From Candidatus Iainarchaeum sp. (GTDB lineage Archaea; Iainarchaeota; Iainarchaeia; Iainarchaeales; GCA-2688035): a stretch of DNA of 64,000 nucleotides. This document shows positions 28,299-37,612 of this stretch, piece after piece (positions within the stretch are counted from its first letter, which is position 1; every line of letters starts with the position of its first letter). A program made the position numbers and the translations under genes. The stretch covers positions 1 to 64,000 of the forward strand of contig JAFCCL010000004.1 in the NCBI GenBank assembly GCA_017610205.1. The letters run 5' to 3'. The notes beneath the pieces are model-generated. The model ran no database searches. It was not told where the DNA came from and saw only the letters and a program-made list of their open reading frames with translations.

Positions 28299-28613
28299 CA
28301 CATGCCCTGCAAACGCGTCTTTTATCAGTTCTGCCCTGAGTTTTTCTGTTTTTTTGCTTTCAGCAGTATTTACTGCGTAATTGAGAAGCTGGTCGTTAAA
28401 ATTTCTTGCAATTGTTTCAAGCTTTTGCCCTGCTCTTGGCCTTAGTGAAACAACAATTTCTGTTTGGGGATCACCGTCAACAACAACAAAGGCCTGATCT
28501 ATCATAAGGTAAGAAGCTGAAAAAATCACGTTTAAGGAATAGACCTTTGGATTAACGGAAACAAGAACAATGTTTTGGCTTTTGTCCAATTCAAAATTAT
28601 CAATCGTAGTCAT
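28287..28613 (-). CDS. hxsD: HxsD-like protein (copy 2)
   Basis: VLVSVNPKVYSLNVIFSASYLMIDQAFVVVDGDPQTEIVVSLRP...IARNFNDQLLNYAVNTAESKKTEKLRAELIKDAFAG. Confidence 0.72.
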   Translation of the reverse strand: MTTIDNFELDKSQNIVLVSVNPKVYSLNVIFSASYLMIDQAFVVVDGDPQTEIVVSLRPRAGQKLETIARNFNDQLLNYAVNTAESKKTEKLRAELIKDAFAGHVQSD

Positions 28614-28692
28614 TGAAAACTCCTAAAAAAAAGAGGCGAAGAAGTCTATTTAAACAAATCTAAAAAAAACAAAAACAGGGCGGTAAAAAAAT

Positions 28693-29745
28693 CTAAAAAA
28701 ACAAAAACAGGGCGGTAAAAAATGACAAAATTGTCCCTGCAAAAATTATCGGGGCAAAAGGAAGGGTTTCCTGCACAAGCACAAAATCAAAACTTGGCTT
28801 TTTTTCTTTAACTGCCTTTTTCAAAAGAGCAATGTCTTTTTTGTCAAGTCCCTTGGGACCTGATTCAATAAACGGCTTTTCTTTTATTTCACCAAATATG
28901 TTTACAAAAGACGGAAACAGTGGCTTTTTTTTAAAAAGTTTTCCGGATCTTAAGACAACTGTTTCAAGCAAAACCATTCCAGGCTTTAGCTTGCTTATAT
29001 ACACCGGTTTTCCAAAACAGGTAATGCCAAGCCTTAGCACAAAAAACAGGAGTATGAGAACAAAGAAAAGGAACAATAAGAAAAATGAGATAAATTCAAT
29101 TGTTAAAATTTCCGGTGCTTTGAGAAAAAGAAAAAGCAGGGCAATTGCGGAAAAAAAGTAAATTGATTTTTTTGGCAAAAGAAATTCAACGCACGAAACC
29201 AGTACAAACAGCAGAATTGCAAGCGTAAAAAAATCCAGACGAATTGGAAGAAGCGGAAGGAAAATGGAAAGAATCCAGTAAAATGAAAAAAGAAAAATTG
29301 CAACTGACAGAACAAGAGCTGGTTTGAACGTCTGCTTTAAGGCATCAATTTTTTGGCTGGAAGTAGTTTTGAATAAAACAAGACCTATCAATAACAGGAA
29401 GGCAGGTACAAAAGAATTTACTAAAATTGTAAAAGCCGGAAAAAGCGAGGCTGTGGAAAAAAACGGAAGTGGAAAAAGCAATGCAAATGCAAGAAACAGC
29501 TTTGAGTCACCAGCACTCCAAAGCCCTGAAAGCCATAAAAGAAAACCCAGTAAAAATGCAAGAATGCCGTTTAGAAAAAATTCCGAAAAAGAAAACCCGT
29601 TCAAAAAGTTGAGAAAAAAAGCAGCAGCCATTGCAGGAAAGACAATGTTGTTTTTTATTATTCCTTTTTTTAAGTCAGTGTACGAAACAATAAAGCCAAC
29701 AAGGCAAATGCACAAAATATTCAGCGAAACAAACACTGCCTGCAT
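28693..29745 (-). CDS. A24-family prepilin peptidase-like membrane protease
   Basis: VGFIVSYTDLKKGIIKN (first Asp) and LWSAGDSKLFLAF (GD motif); multi-TM. Confidence 0.75.
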   Translation of the reverse strand: MQAVFVSLNILCICLVGFIVSYTDLKKGIIKNNIVFPAMAAAFFLNFLNGFSFSEFFLNGILAFLLGFLLWLSGLWSAGDSKLFLAFALLFPLPFFSTASLFPAFTILVNSFVPAFLLLIGLVLFKTTSSQKIDALKQTFKPALVLSVAIFLFSFYWILSIFLPLLPIRLDFFTLAILLFVLVSCVEFLLPKKSIYFFSAIALLFLFLKAPEILTIEFISFFLLFLFFVLILLFFVLRLGITCFGKPVYISKLKPGMVLLETVVLRSGKLFKKKPLFPSFVNIFGEIKEKPFIESGPKGLDKKDIALLKKAVKEKKPSFDFVLVQETLPFAPIIFAGTILSFFTALFLFF

Positions 29746-29770
29746 TAAAAAAACCAATTTAACTGCCTAC

Positions 29771-32700
29771 TTAGGAAATATTACAACTTGCTTCAGGCCA
29801 ATCAGGAATTGTTGACTTTACAGTGTCAAGCTCTGAAATTACCTTCTGCGGGTTCCACCAGAAATAATATCCTTTATTATCTGACGAAACACAGACATAC
29901 TCGTCTGTTATTAGGTTTAGCACATTCTCCAGTGTTACAGCTCTTGTTCTGCTATCAGTATAAGTTAGTGAAAGAGGGGTGTTTGTGGTTTCTGTACGCC
30001 CATTAGGTGAATAAAAATAGCTGTTGTTCTGGCAGGATTTTCGCAGATTAAGTTCATAACTTTCAGGAACATAGAATACTGTTTCAAAGTAAAGCTGTTC
30101 TTCCTGAACAGGGCCATAAACAAAGCCGTAAGAACCAGGAACGGAAGCAGCACATGTTCCGTCAACAACAGAGCTGTCCAAAATCCTGTTTGCAAGATTG
30201 CTGCCATAGTAGTCAACGCAGGTACCATCTGGCTTCATTGTAGAGCCGGTTCCTGTCCAAGAGTTCATAAAGGTTGTACTTGAAAGCAGTATATTTCCAG
30301 ACACATCCCTAAGCCAATAGTAGGCTTCAACTTTTCCCTGGTCAGGAGCCATTTGCAAAAGAACAGGTGTTGCGGTTGACGGTGCAAAAACAATCCTTGT
30401 TTGATTTTGCAAAACATTTAGAAGCAATCCTGCATCAGTGTTGTTTACAGCACCAAAATCTGAGAGTACTGCAGTGTCAATACTCTTTCTTCCGCTTGAA
30501 GAATCTGTTTCAAAAGACGCGCCAAGCGGAGACTTTATAACTGCCAAAGGCTGGTTTTCATTATTAAACTCAATGCCGTAATCGTCCCTGGCGCCACCTT
30601 CATATATGCCAATTTCGCCGTTAAAAGGAAGGTGATAGAACGGATTCTGTGTTATTGGATCTGAATTTTTAATAATCTCAACTTTTATGTTGGCAAGCAA
30701 ATCAGTGTTTACATCGGCGTTGAAGAAATTAAACTGGTCATTGTCAAAGAGCAAGCCCATGTAAATCTCATGCATGCCTGCGTCAACAAGCCCTGTATCT
30801 TGACCTCCGTTAGAACTTGCATTGGTTGTGTCAAATTCAAACCTGCCTGTGTTGTCAACAAGGTATTTTTTCCAAGGGTGCTCTATATGATTTAAAACAT
30901 CTGCTGAAAATAACTGGTCAGAGTAGTAATCAACAAAATCATGCCTGAAGTCATCTGTATAAGCATCCTCTATAAGATATGCATTAAACTCCTGCATCTG
31001 ACGCAGAGTAGGAAGATTCTCAGTAAGGTCGTCTTCGGCAAGCTCCCTCATTTTTTCAAGCCTTTTAATTAAAGAAATTGTAAATTGTGTCGGGTCACAA
31101 TAAATAAAATCAGGATTGGTGGAATCACAACTGTCAAAATTTATTGAATCCCAATCCCAGTTAAGCAAAATGCGCGGTTCTGCGCCTGGACCAGTACTGC
31201 CTCTTAGGCCATCCTTGCCAACACATTGGTCTTGGCTTTGACCAATAAGCCTTATGTGAAATCTCTCTGTTCCATGCTGGCTTTCCTGTTCAGGTGTGCT
31301 TACAGACACAACAATATTAGCCCCTGTACTATAAGGATCTTCTGAAATTGTTGTACCGGTATCGGAAAATGTTACTGTTGCAAATTGTGAATCTTCGCTT
31401 AGAACATATCTTACATCCTGATAATCTCCAATTCCTACCAAGTCCTGATTTGGCGGCAATTCATTTGTAAGAAATGGTTCACCTGAACGAATAGTTGTTG
31501 TAGTAGTGTCAAGTAAAATTTCATTTTCTTTCATTAAAATGTAATCCAGCATTATCTTGTCTATTTTTACAGTTGTATTGCTGTTGTTCTCAAAAGCAAT
31601 TACTTCAGCCTGCGGCAAAAGGTCAAGTCCTGCAGTCCATGTCCAAAACTTGTCGTCTACGCCAACTTCGTCAGGTCCTATATCAAAAAATGACGCATTG
31701 CTCCAACTTCCATCGGAATAAATGTAATATTTCACATAAGGCGGTTCAACTGTATTTCCCTGCCTATCCATTTCAAATTCATTAGTATCGCTGTTTGAAG
31801 TAAATGTTATTGCAGTTACCCTTTTTGGGTTGTCTGGCTTGAGTTCGGAGTAAATATTTTCAAGGCTTTCTCCTGAAAATATTTTAGAACTTCCTTCAAC
31901 CGAAATTGCCAAAATGTCTCCGTCATCAAGTTCAAGTGGGTTACTTGAACTTCGATTAACAGGCGTTGTCTGCGTATTTGTTACAAGAAGTCCCCGTTTA
32001 AAAACTTGGTAGGTTAAAGTTATGTCACCCTCTGCATCTGCACCTTCACTAATTACATCGGCAACACCTGTACTGTCTTCAACTTCAATTAAGGCATATT
32101 CTTCACCCATTAATATATTGTTCCTTATTGTGAAATCAATCCAGCCTTTGTGGTCTTTATCTGTGCTTATATAACTCCATTTTGCAGAAGTGACTTTGGT
32201 AAGTAATTCAGGATCTCCCTTTGACTCCAAGGCAATTGTGTTTGCTATATGGCCAATTGAATAAGGCATTGAAACAGCACTTGAACGATAGCCATCAACT
32301 GCACAGCCTGCAAGTGTGCTGTCAGGACCGTCAAGGTTTAAATTGCAAATATTGTGCTGACCCTGCCATATTGCGTTAATTGTTACGTCTTCCAAAAACT
32401 TAGTGCCCTGCAAATAATATGTTTCTGTGTCAACCCAGCCAACGTTGTCAATTGCAGGGAAGGAAAGCCTTCGGTCGGCAATTGTGCTTCCTTCAACATA
32501 AACTTTGTGCCAGCCATCTCCAAAAGCTTTATCCGAAGCAAGTGCTATTTGGTATGTTTCCTCCTTATCTCCCGCGGATGTTACAATAATTTTTTCAATT
32601 TCTGGCTCTTTGGCTTCGGCTGAAGCAGTGTATGGCAATTCAGAGGTCACATTTGTCCAGGAGTCCCTGCTTGTTTGTGCCCAAACCCTGTGCCTGTTGC

Positions 32701-35700
32701 CGCCATTGTGTTCTTCATCAGTCATTAAAAAATCAATCCAGTTTATGAAAACATATCCTCCACTGTCAACAATGTTGATAAAGAGATTTCCTCCTTCATC
32801 AAAATCGGCTTGGTTGGTAAAAAGGTTTGTTTGCGAATCAAAGTCAACTTTTTGCTTTAGCTTTTCAACCCCTGGCTGTGTGAGAGGAGTATAAATCAGC
32901 GAAAAAAGCTCTTCAACTGCACTATAATCATGCACCTTGTCAACCATTGGCAGCATCAAGTCCTCAAAATAAGTATAGTCCTTGTTTCTTATCAGCCCAT
33001 CTGACGGTCCGGCTTTAAGGTCAAAACTTGACTTCATTGCAGAATCGTCGCTAGGATATTCTGGGTCAGCAAGCCTGAATTTGCTGTTTGGGTCAGTAAC
33101 ATAAACTCTTGCAACTGCAAGCGGACCTGAAAATCCTGCGGCCGAATCATCAGATGCAAGCTTTGCCATTAACCCAATGCCATATTCACCCATGTAAATT
33201 GGATAAGGCGAATTTTCCACTGTTTCAGCATAAACAGTTATTGTTTCAGAGTAGCTTGGATTTAAATCAAATGGTTCGGAAGAATCAATTCCGTTTTCTG
33301 TCCTTAGTTCAGAGTTAAGCTGAATTACAACTGTTGAATCACAGCCATTTGTTATTGCAAAGGTGTCTGTTTGAGGGGTTGCTCCCAGAGCAGGCTTTTC
33401 AAAGCGAATGCTTACATCGCTTGAAGAATTTTTTTCAATTGAAATGCATTCAAGGTTTGGGTTTGGAATTGGAGGACTTGTGCCAACCTCTATTTCACTT
33501 TCAAAAGTTTTATAGCCTGCTTTTCTTACAGTAATCGTTACACTTGAAAGACCGGCCAGTTGCTCAATTCCACTTATCATGAATTCTCCAGCACTTCCAG
33601 TAATTGTAGTTAATGTACCAGTAGCTACTTCAAGGAACACTGTTGCCCCTTCTATTGGAGCAGCTTCCTGAAGAACTGAATCCATAACTTTTCCGTAAAG
33701 AGTTTGGCTTCCAATATTTGGATTCAGTTTGTCAGGAGTATGAGTAACTTTAAGCTCTAAATTGCTTTCAATTGCAAAGCCTATTTTCTTATAGGAAGGA
33801 CCGTCTTCTGTATCCAAAGTGAATTGCAGTCCTGTTGAAACTGTTTCCAAAACAGAATAGATTTGAACCTCTCCTGAAATTTCAGTATCTTTTTGGAAAG
33901 AAAATTGTTCAGTCAAAGCTTTTGGCCCGTGGTCAAATGGTTCTGATGATACAAACGAAACTGAAGTTGGAACAGGAGCAGTGTTTTCCGCAAATATTGT
34001 TGCATTGAAAAAATCACGGTTACTGCAATTGTAAATTCTGTATGAAAGAGTATATGCTTCATTCATTGAAAGCTGGTTTATTGCACCCAGAGCAGTGTCA
34101 ATTACTTCTATTGAACCGTCAGGCTTGGTGAGATTAAAAGCCCAGGCAAATTCTTCATCTTCACACAAGGCTGCATCAACAAGGAAAATTTTAACCTTGT
34201 TGGCAGTAACAGTTGTTTCTTCCCCTGATGTTGCCTTGGCAATGTAATGCAGTTTAAGTTCTTCTCCATCTTCAAGACCTGGTTCAACATTAAACTTTAC
34301 AACAAAGGGAACAACCTGTATTCCCTCCAAATCAGGATAATACAAATTTACCTGCTTTGCACTGGTGTCAACAGACGGCTGCATGCCATCAGGGCATTCA
34401 AGCGGATCAATAAAAGGGTCTTGAGCGGAATTATTCCAACAGCTTGACATCGGAGCTGCGGTAAAAAGCGGGCCTGTTACTCCCATTATTTTAATTTTGT
34501 ACCCATTTGGCAAAGGAAGATTTAATTCAGAGTCCAATCCAGCTCTTACATGCTGTACAATATCAGTGTAGGAAATATCTTCGGTAAAAAGAAGTTCAAA
34601 CCTTGCATAGTATGAAAGTGTTCCAAGTTTATCTGATTGAACCCAAGCTGTTTTGATTTCAGCATCTGAATCTTCATAAAGGCCTTCAAATATTGTGTCA
34701 ATTTTTCCAATTTCTGGCGAAATGCTTATTTCAGGCATCAGGCCTATTGAAACATCGGCTGTAACACCGTCCATTATATCAATTGTTGAAACAGACCACT
34801 CTGAAACAAAATTTGCTGCGGTTGCCATTACCAAAATTTCTCTGTCAGCAGGAATTGGATTTGATTCACATTTTCCATCAACATCAGTTTGACAACTTGC
34901 AATAACTATCATTGAACCATTTGCGTCAACAAAGTTAACAGTTGCGCCGGAAACAGGTGTTTGTAAGGAAGACTCCTGATTAAATACAAGAACTTCTACA
35001 GCGCCCTCACCAAGAACAAGAATAAGTTCCAAAAGCGCGCTTTCGCCTGCAACAACAGTTATTTGGCCAGACACCCCAGTAGGATTAAATGTTGCTCTTG
35101 CAAAATATGTTCCAGGCGCAAGATTTGTAAAAGTATAACTTCCATTTTCCAATGTTTGGCCAGGAGGAGTGTTAAGAGGAATTTCAGGATAGGTTACATC
35201 GTAAAGGGTTGCTTCAGCATCTTGAACAGGCTCAAGGGCTTCGTTTAAAACAGTAAGGGTTATTTTAGCACTTGTTGGATTTGGCTGCTCCAGTGTTGAA
35301 CGTGCCATTGGAACATTTATTGGCTCTGTATCTGAAAGCTCTTTAAGAGGAATGTTTGACTCGATTTTTGTTACAAAATCAGAGTGGGTTAACACAACCA
35401 GATAGGATGAATCAGGGTTTGAAAGATTTTTTTCAACTATTCCAAGGCTGGTGCTTGCAGTGCTATCAATCAAAACATTATTTTCATAAATAAAAGCCTG
35501 TGCATTTGAAACAGGGTTTGAAGTGCCTTGTTCTATAAGCTTTAAGTAAATTTTTTTCATATCTACCTGGTCTGCATTTGGCAAAGTAATTGTTATAGTA
35601 GTTGTTTCACCAACACTAACCAGAATTCCTGACTTTTGACCTGTTCTTCCATCAGGCGAACTTGCAGAAACCGTGTAATTTCCTGGAGCAAGATCTGACA

Positions 35701-36568
35701 AAAGCGCTGTACCACTTAATGATGTGCTTGAACTTGCTTTCTCAGAGTTACTTGTTTCATCTAATGCCCTTACAGTAACATCAGGCTCTTTGTTTCCTGA
35801 ATCGTCTTTTACTATTACAGTAATGCTCCCAGTAGTGCTTTTGGAAGTCATTCTGATATAAGTTACACTTGAAGAAATGCTTTTGCTTGCCTTGTCATAA
35901 CCAGAAGCATCTGCTGTTGCAGTTAATGTTGGACAGTTGCTTGGCTGCACTACCTTGAACTCGCCTGTGTTGCCAGATTGTGATGGAGGGGCAAAGCCCC
36001 CATTGGTGCACACAAAACTTAGAGTGACATTGCTTATAGTCCTGTTTGTTTTGCTATCAACTACTTTAATTGTCCTGTCAGAATCCTGAAGAGAAACTGC
36101 AGGAATTTCAGGCTGCATTGTAACCGAAACCGTTTCATCAGCTAGTAAAAAAATTGAACTTTTAAGGTCTTGAAAGCCATCCTTGGAAAACAAGGCTTCT
36201 GCTTTAATCTCCTTTTCAGGAATATCAACCCTTGCCTCACCCCAGCCATCGGTAAGAAACTCTACAGTCTGCCCGTCCATAACCAAATTTACCAATGTTC
36301 CGTCAAGCACCTGGTTTTGATTGTCAACAACCTTAATTGTTGCGGTCAAAACACCGCCTGAAGTGAACACAACAATGAAAAAAACTGCGAGCAAAAATGC
36401 TAATGCAATCAAAAGTGCAAACGACGGCACTATCTTGTCAATTGGGTCAGTTATCTTATAAACAGGAATATGCTGGTTTATTTTGTCCAAAATATGGTAA
36501 TATCTGTCTTCAAGGAAATAGTATCCTTTCTTGAAATAGCCAACAATTTTTTCCAAGGGATTGCCCAT
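29771..36568 (-). CDS. Giant N-terminally anchored surface protein (~2,265 aa) with carboxypeptidase-regulatory-like repeats
   Basis: One N-terminal TM (FALLIALAFLLAVFFIVVF) then repeated TIKVVD.../ITVIVKDDSGNKEPDVTVRALDE.../APGNYTVSA modules. Confidence 0.85.
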   Translation of the reverse strand: MGNPLEKIVGYFKKGYYFLEDRYYHILDKINQHIPVYKITDPIDKIVPSFALLIALAFLLAVFFIVVFTSGGVLTATIKVVDNQNQVLDGTLVNLVMDGQTVEFLTDGWGEARVDIPEKEIKAEALFSKDGFQDLKSSIFLLADETVSVTMQPEIPAVSLQDSDRTIKVVDSKTNRTISNVTLSFVCTNGGFAPPSQSGNTGEFKVVQPSNCPTLTATADASGYDKASKSISSSVTYIRMTSKSTTGSITVIVKDDSGNKEPDVTVRALDETSNSEKASSSTSLSGTALLSDLAPGNYTVSASSPDGRTGQKSGILVSVGETTTITITLPNADQVDMKKIYLKLIEQGTSNPVSNAQAFIYENNVLIDSTASTSLGIVEKNLSNPDSSYLVVLTHSDFVTKIESNIPLKELSDTEPINVPMARSTLEQPNPTSAKITLTVLNEALEPVQDAEATLYDVTYPEIPLNTPPGQTLENGSYTFTNLAPGTYFARATFNPTGVSGQITVVAGESALLELILVLGEGAVEVLVFNQESSLQTPVSGATVNFVDANGSMIVIASCQTDVDGKCESNPIPADREILVMATAANFVSEWSVSTIDIMDGVTADVSIGLMPEISISPEIGKIDTIFEGLYEDSDAEIKTAWVQSDKLGTLSYYARFELLFTEDISYTDIVQHVRAGLDSELNLPLPNGYKIKIMGVTGPLFTAAPMSSCWNNSAQDPFIDPLECPDGMQPSVDTSAKQVNLYYPDLEGIQVVPFVVKFNVEPGLEDGEELKLHYIAKATSGEETTVTANKVKIFLVDAALCEDEEFAWAFNLTKPDGSIEVIDTALGAINQLSMNEAYTLSYRIYNCSNRDFFNATIFAENTAPVPTSVSFVSSEPFDHGPKALTEQFSFQKDTEISGEVQIYSVLETVSTGLQFTLDTEDGPSYKKIGFAIESNLELKVTHTPDKLNPNIGSQTLYGKVMDSVLQEAAPIEGATVFLEVATGTLTTITGSAGEFMISGIEQLAGLSSVTITVRKAGYKTFESEIEVGTSPPIPNPNLECISIEKNSSSDVSIRFEKPALGATPQTDTFAITNGCDSTVVIQLNSELRTENGIDSSEPFDLNPSYSETITVYAETVENSPYPIYMGEYGIGLMAKLASDDSAAGFSGPLAVARVYVTDPNSKFRLADPEYPSDDSAMKSSFDLKAGPSDGLIRNKDYTYFEDLMLPMVDKVHDYSAVEELFSLIYTPLTQPGVEKLKQKVDFDSQTNLFTNQADFDEGGNLFINIVDSGGYVFINWIDFLMTDEEHNGGNRHRVWAQTSRDSWTNVTSELPYTASAEAKEPEIEKIIVTSAGDKEETYQIALASDKAFGDGWHKVYVEGSTIADRRLSFPAIDNVGWVDTETYYLQGTKFLEDVTINAIWQGQHNICNLNLDGPDSTLAGCAVDGYRSSAVSMPYSIGHIANTIALESKGDPELLTKVTSAKWSYISTDKDHKGWIDFTIRNNILMGEEYALIEVEDSTGVADVISEGADAEGDITLTYQVFKRGLLVTNTQTTPVNRSSSNPLELDDGDILAISVEGSSKIFSGESLENIYSELKPDNPKRVTAITFTSNSDTNEFEMDRQGNTVEPPYVKYYIYSDGSWSNASFFDIGPDEVGVDDKFWTWTAGLDLLPQAEVIAFENNSNTTVKIDKIMLDYILMKENEILLDTTTTTIRSGEPFLTNELPPNQDLVGIGDYQDVRYVLSEDSQFATVTFSDTGTTISEDPYSTGANIVVSVSTPEQESQHGTERFHIRLIGQSQDQCVGKDGLRGSTGPGAEPRILLNWDWDSINFDSCDSTNPDFIYCDPTQFTISLIKRLEKMRELAEDDLTENLPTLRQMQEFNAYLIEDAYTDDFRHDFVDYYSDQLFSADVLNHIEHPWKKYLVDNTGRFEFDTTNASSNGGQDTGLVDAGMHEIYMGLLFDNDQFNFFNADVNTDLLANIKVEIIKNSDPITQNPFYHLPFNGEIGIYEGGARDDYGIEFNNENQPLAVIKSPLGASFETDSSSGRKSIDTAVLSDFGAVNNTDAGLLLNVLQNQTRIVFAPSTATPVLLQMAPDQGKVEAYYWLRDVSGNILLSSTTFMNSWTGTGSTMKPDGTCVDYYGSNLANRILDSSVVDGTCAASVPGSYGFVYGPVQEEQLYFETVFYVPESYELNLRKSCQNNSYFYSPNGRTETTNTPLSLTYTDSRTRAVTLENVLNLITDEYVCVSSDNKGYYFWWNPQKVISELDTVKSTIPDWPEASCNIS

Positions 36569-36646
36569 TAAGAACACTCTGCTAAAAAGCCTTTTAGGAG
36601 GCTTATATTTTTCATTAATAGAATAGTTTTAGTATTAATAAATTTT

Positions 36647-37576
36647 GTGCAGGCAAGATTATTGTTGATAATGCAGGAAAAACAAGGTGCTGAAGTTGCA
36701 GAAATAAAACTTGGATACGAATGCAATAATAACTGCATTTTTTGCCTAAATGAACATATGAAACCCCTTGGCAAACTCTCTTTTGAAAAAGCAAAAAAGG
36801 CAATTGACAGGGCAAAATCCCTTAAATGCAAAACTGTTATTTTTACAGGGGGAGAACCAAGCATTAGACCGGATTTTTTTGAATTATGCAATTATGCAAA
36901 AAAACAAGGGCTTGAAATTGAAATTCAGACAAACGGCAGAAAATTTTCTGAAAAAGAATTTGCAGAAAAAATTTCAGCTCTTGGAATTAAATTGTTTGTT
37001 GTTTCAATTCACGCACACAATGCAAAATTGAACAAAATTCTGACAGGAACAGATTCTTTTAATGAAACAATTCAGGGAATCAAAAACCTTGCATTGCTTG
37101 GAAACAAAATTGTTTCAAATACCGTTATAACAAAACAAAACATGCAAAATTTGAAAGAAATTGCAAAAATGCTTCTTGAACTAAACGTTGCAAAGGTTCA
37201 GATTACATGGCCTGAAGCAAGCGGTGCAGCACTGGCAAACTTTGAAACAGTTGTGCCAAGACTCAGCCAAGCAGCCCCTTTTGTAAGAGAAGCTTTGTTT
37301 GATGAACGAATAGGAATTGCCGGAATGCCACTGTGCACAATTGGAAAAACGTTTGAAAAATTTTGCGCTTTTCAACAGGAAAAAGTTGACTTTGATTTTG
37401 GAAAAGTGTGCAAATCAACAAAAGAAAGAAGAAAAAAGGAACGGGTTGAAAAGCCAGAGTTTTGCAGCAGGTGTGAAGCAAACCAGTACTGTGACGGAGT
37501 ATGCAAACAATACCTTAAAAAAAATGGCGCAACAGAGCTAAAGCCAATTCACAAAAAAAGAATAATGCATTTTTAA
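36647..37576 (+). CDS. Radical SAM protein
   Basis: GYECNNNCIFCLNEH (CxxxCxxC), FTGGEPSIRPDF, C-terminal CSRCEANQYCDGVC. Confidence 0.82.
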   Translation: MQARLLLIMQEKQGAEVAEIKLGYECNNNCIFCLNEHMKPLGKLSFEKAKKAIDRAKSLKCKTVIFTGGEPSIRPDFFELCNYAKKQGLEIEIQTNGRKFSEKEFAEKISALGIKLFVVSIHAHNAKLNKILTGTDSFNETIQGIKNLALLGNKIVSNTVITKQNMQNLKEIAKMLLELNVAKVQITWPEASGAALANFETVVPRLSQAAPFVREALFDERIGIAGMPLCTIGKTFEKFCAFQQEKVDFDFGKVCKSTKERRKKERVEKPEFCSRCEANQYCDGVCKQYLKKNGATELKPIHKKRIMHF

Positions 37577-37612
37577 CGAAACAGATTTTTAGCTTCTTTG
37601 CCCAATTGCAAC

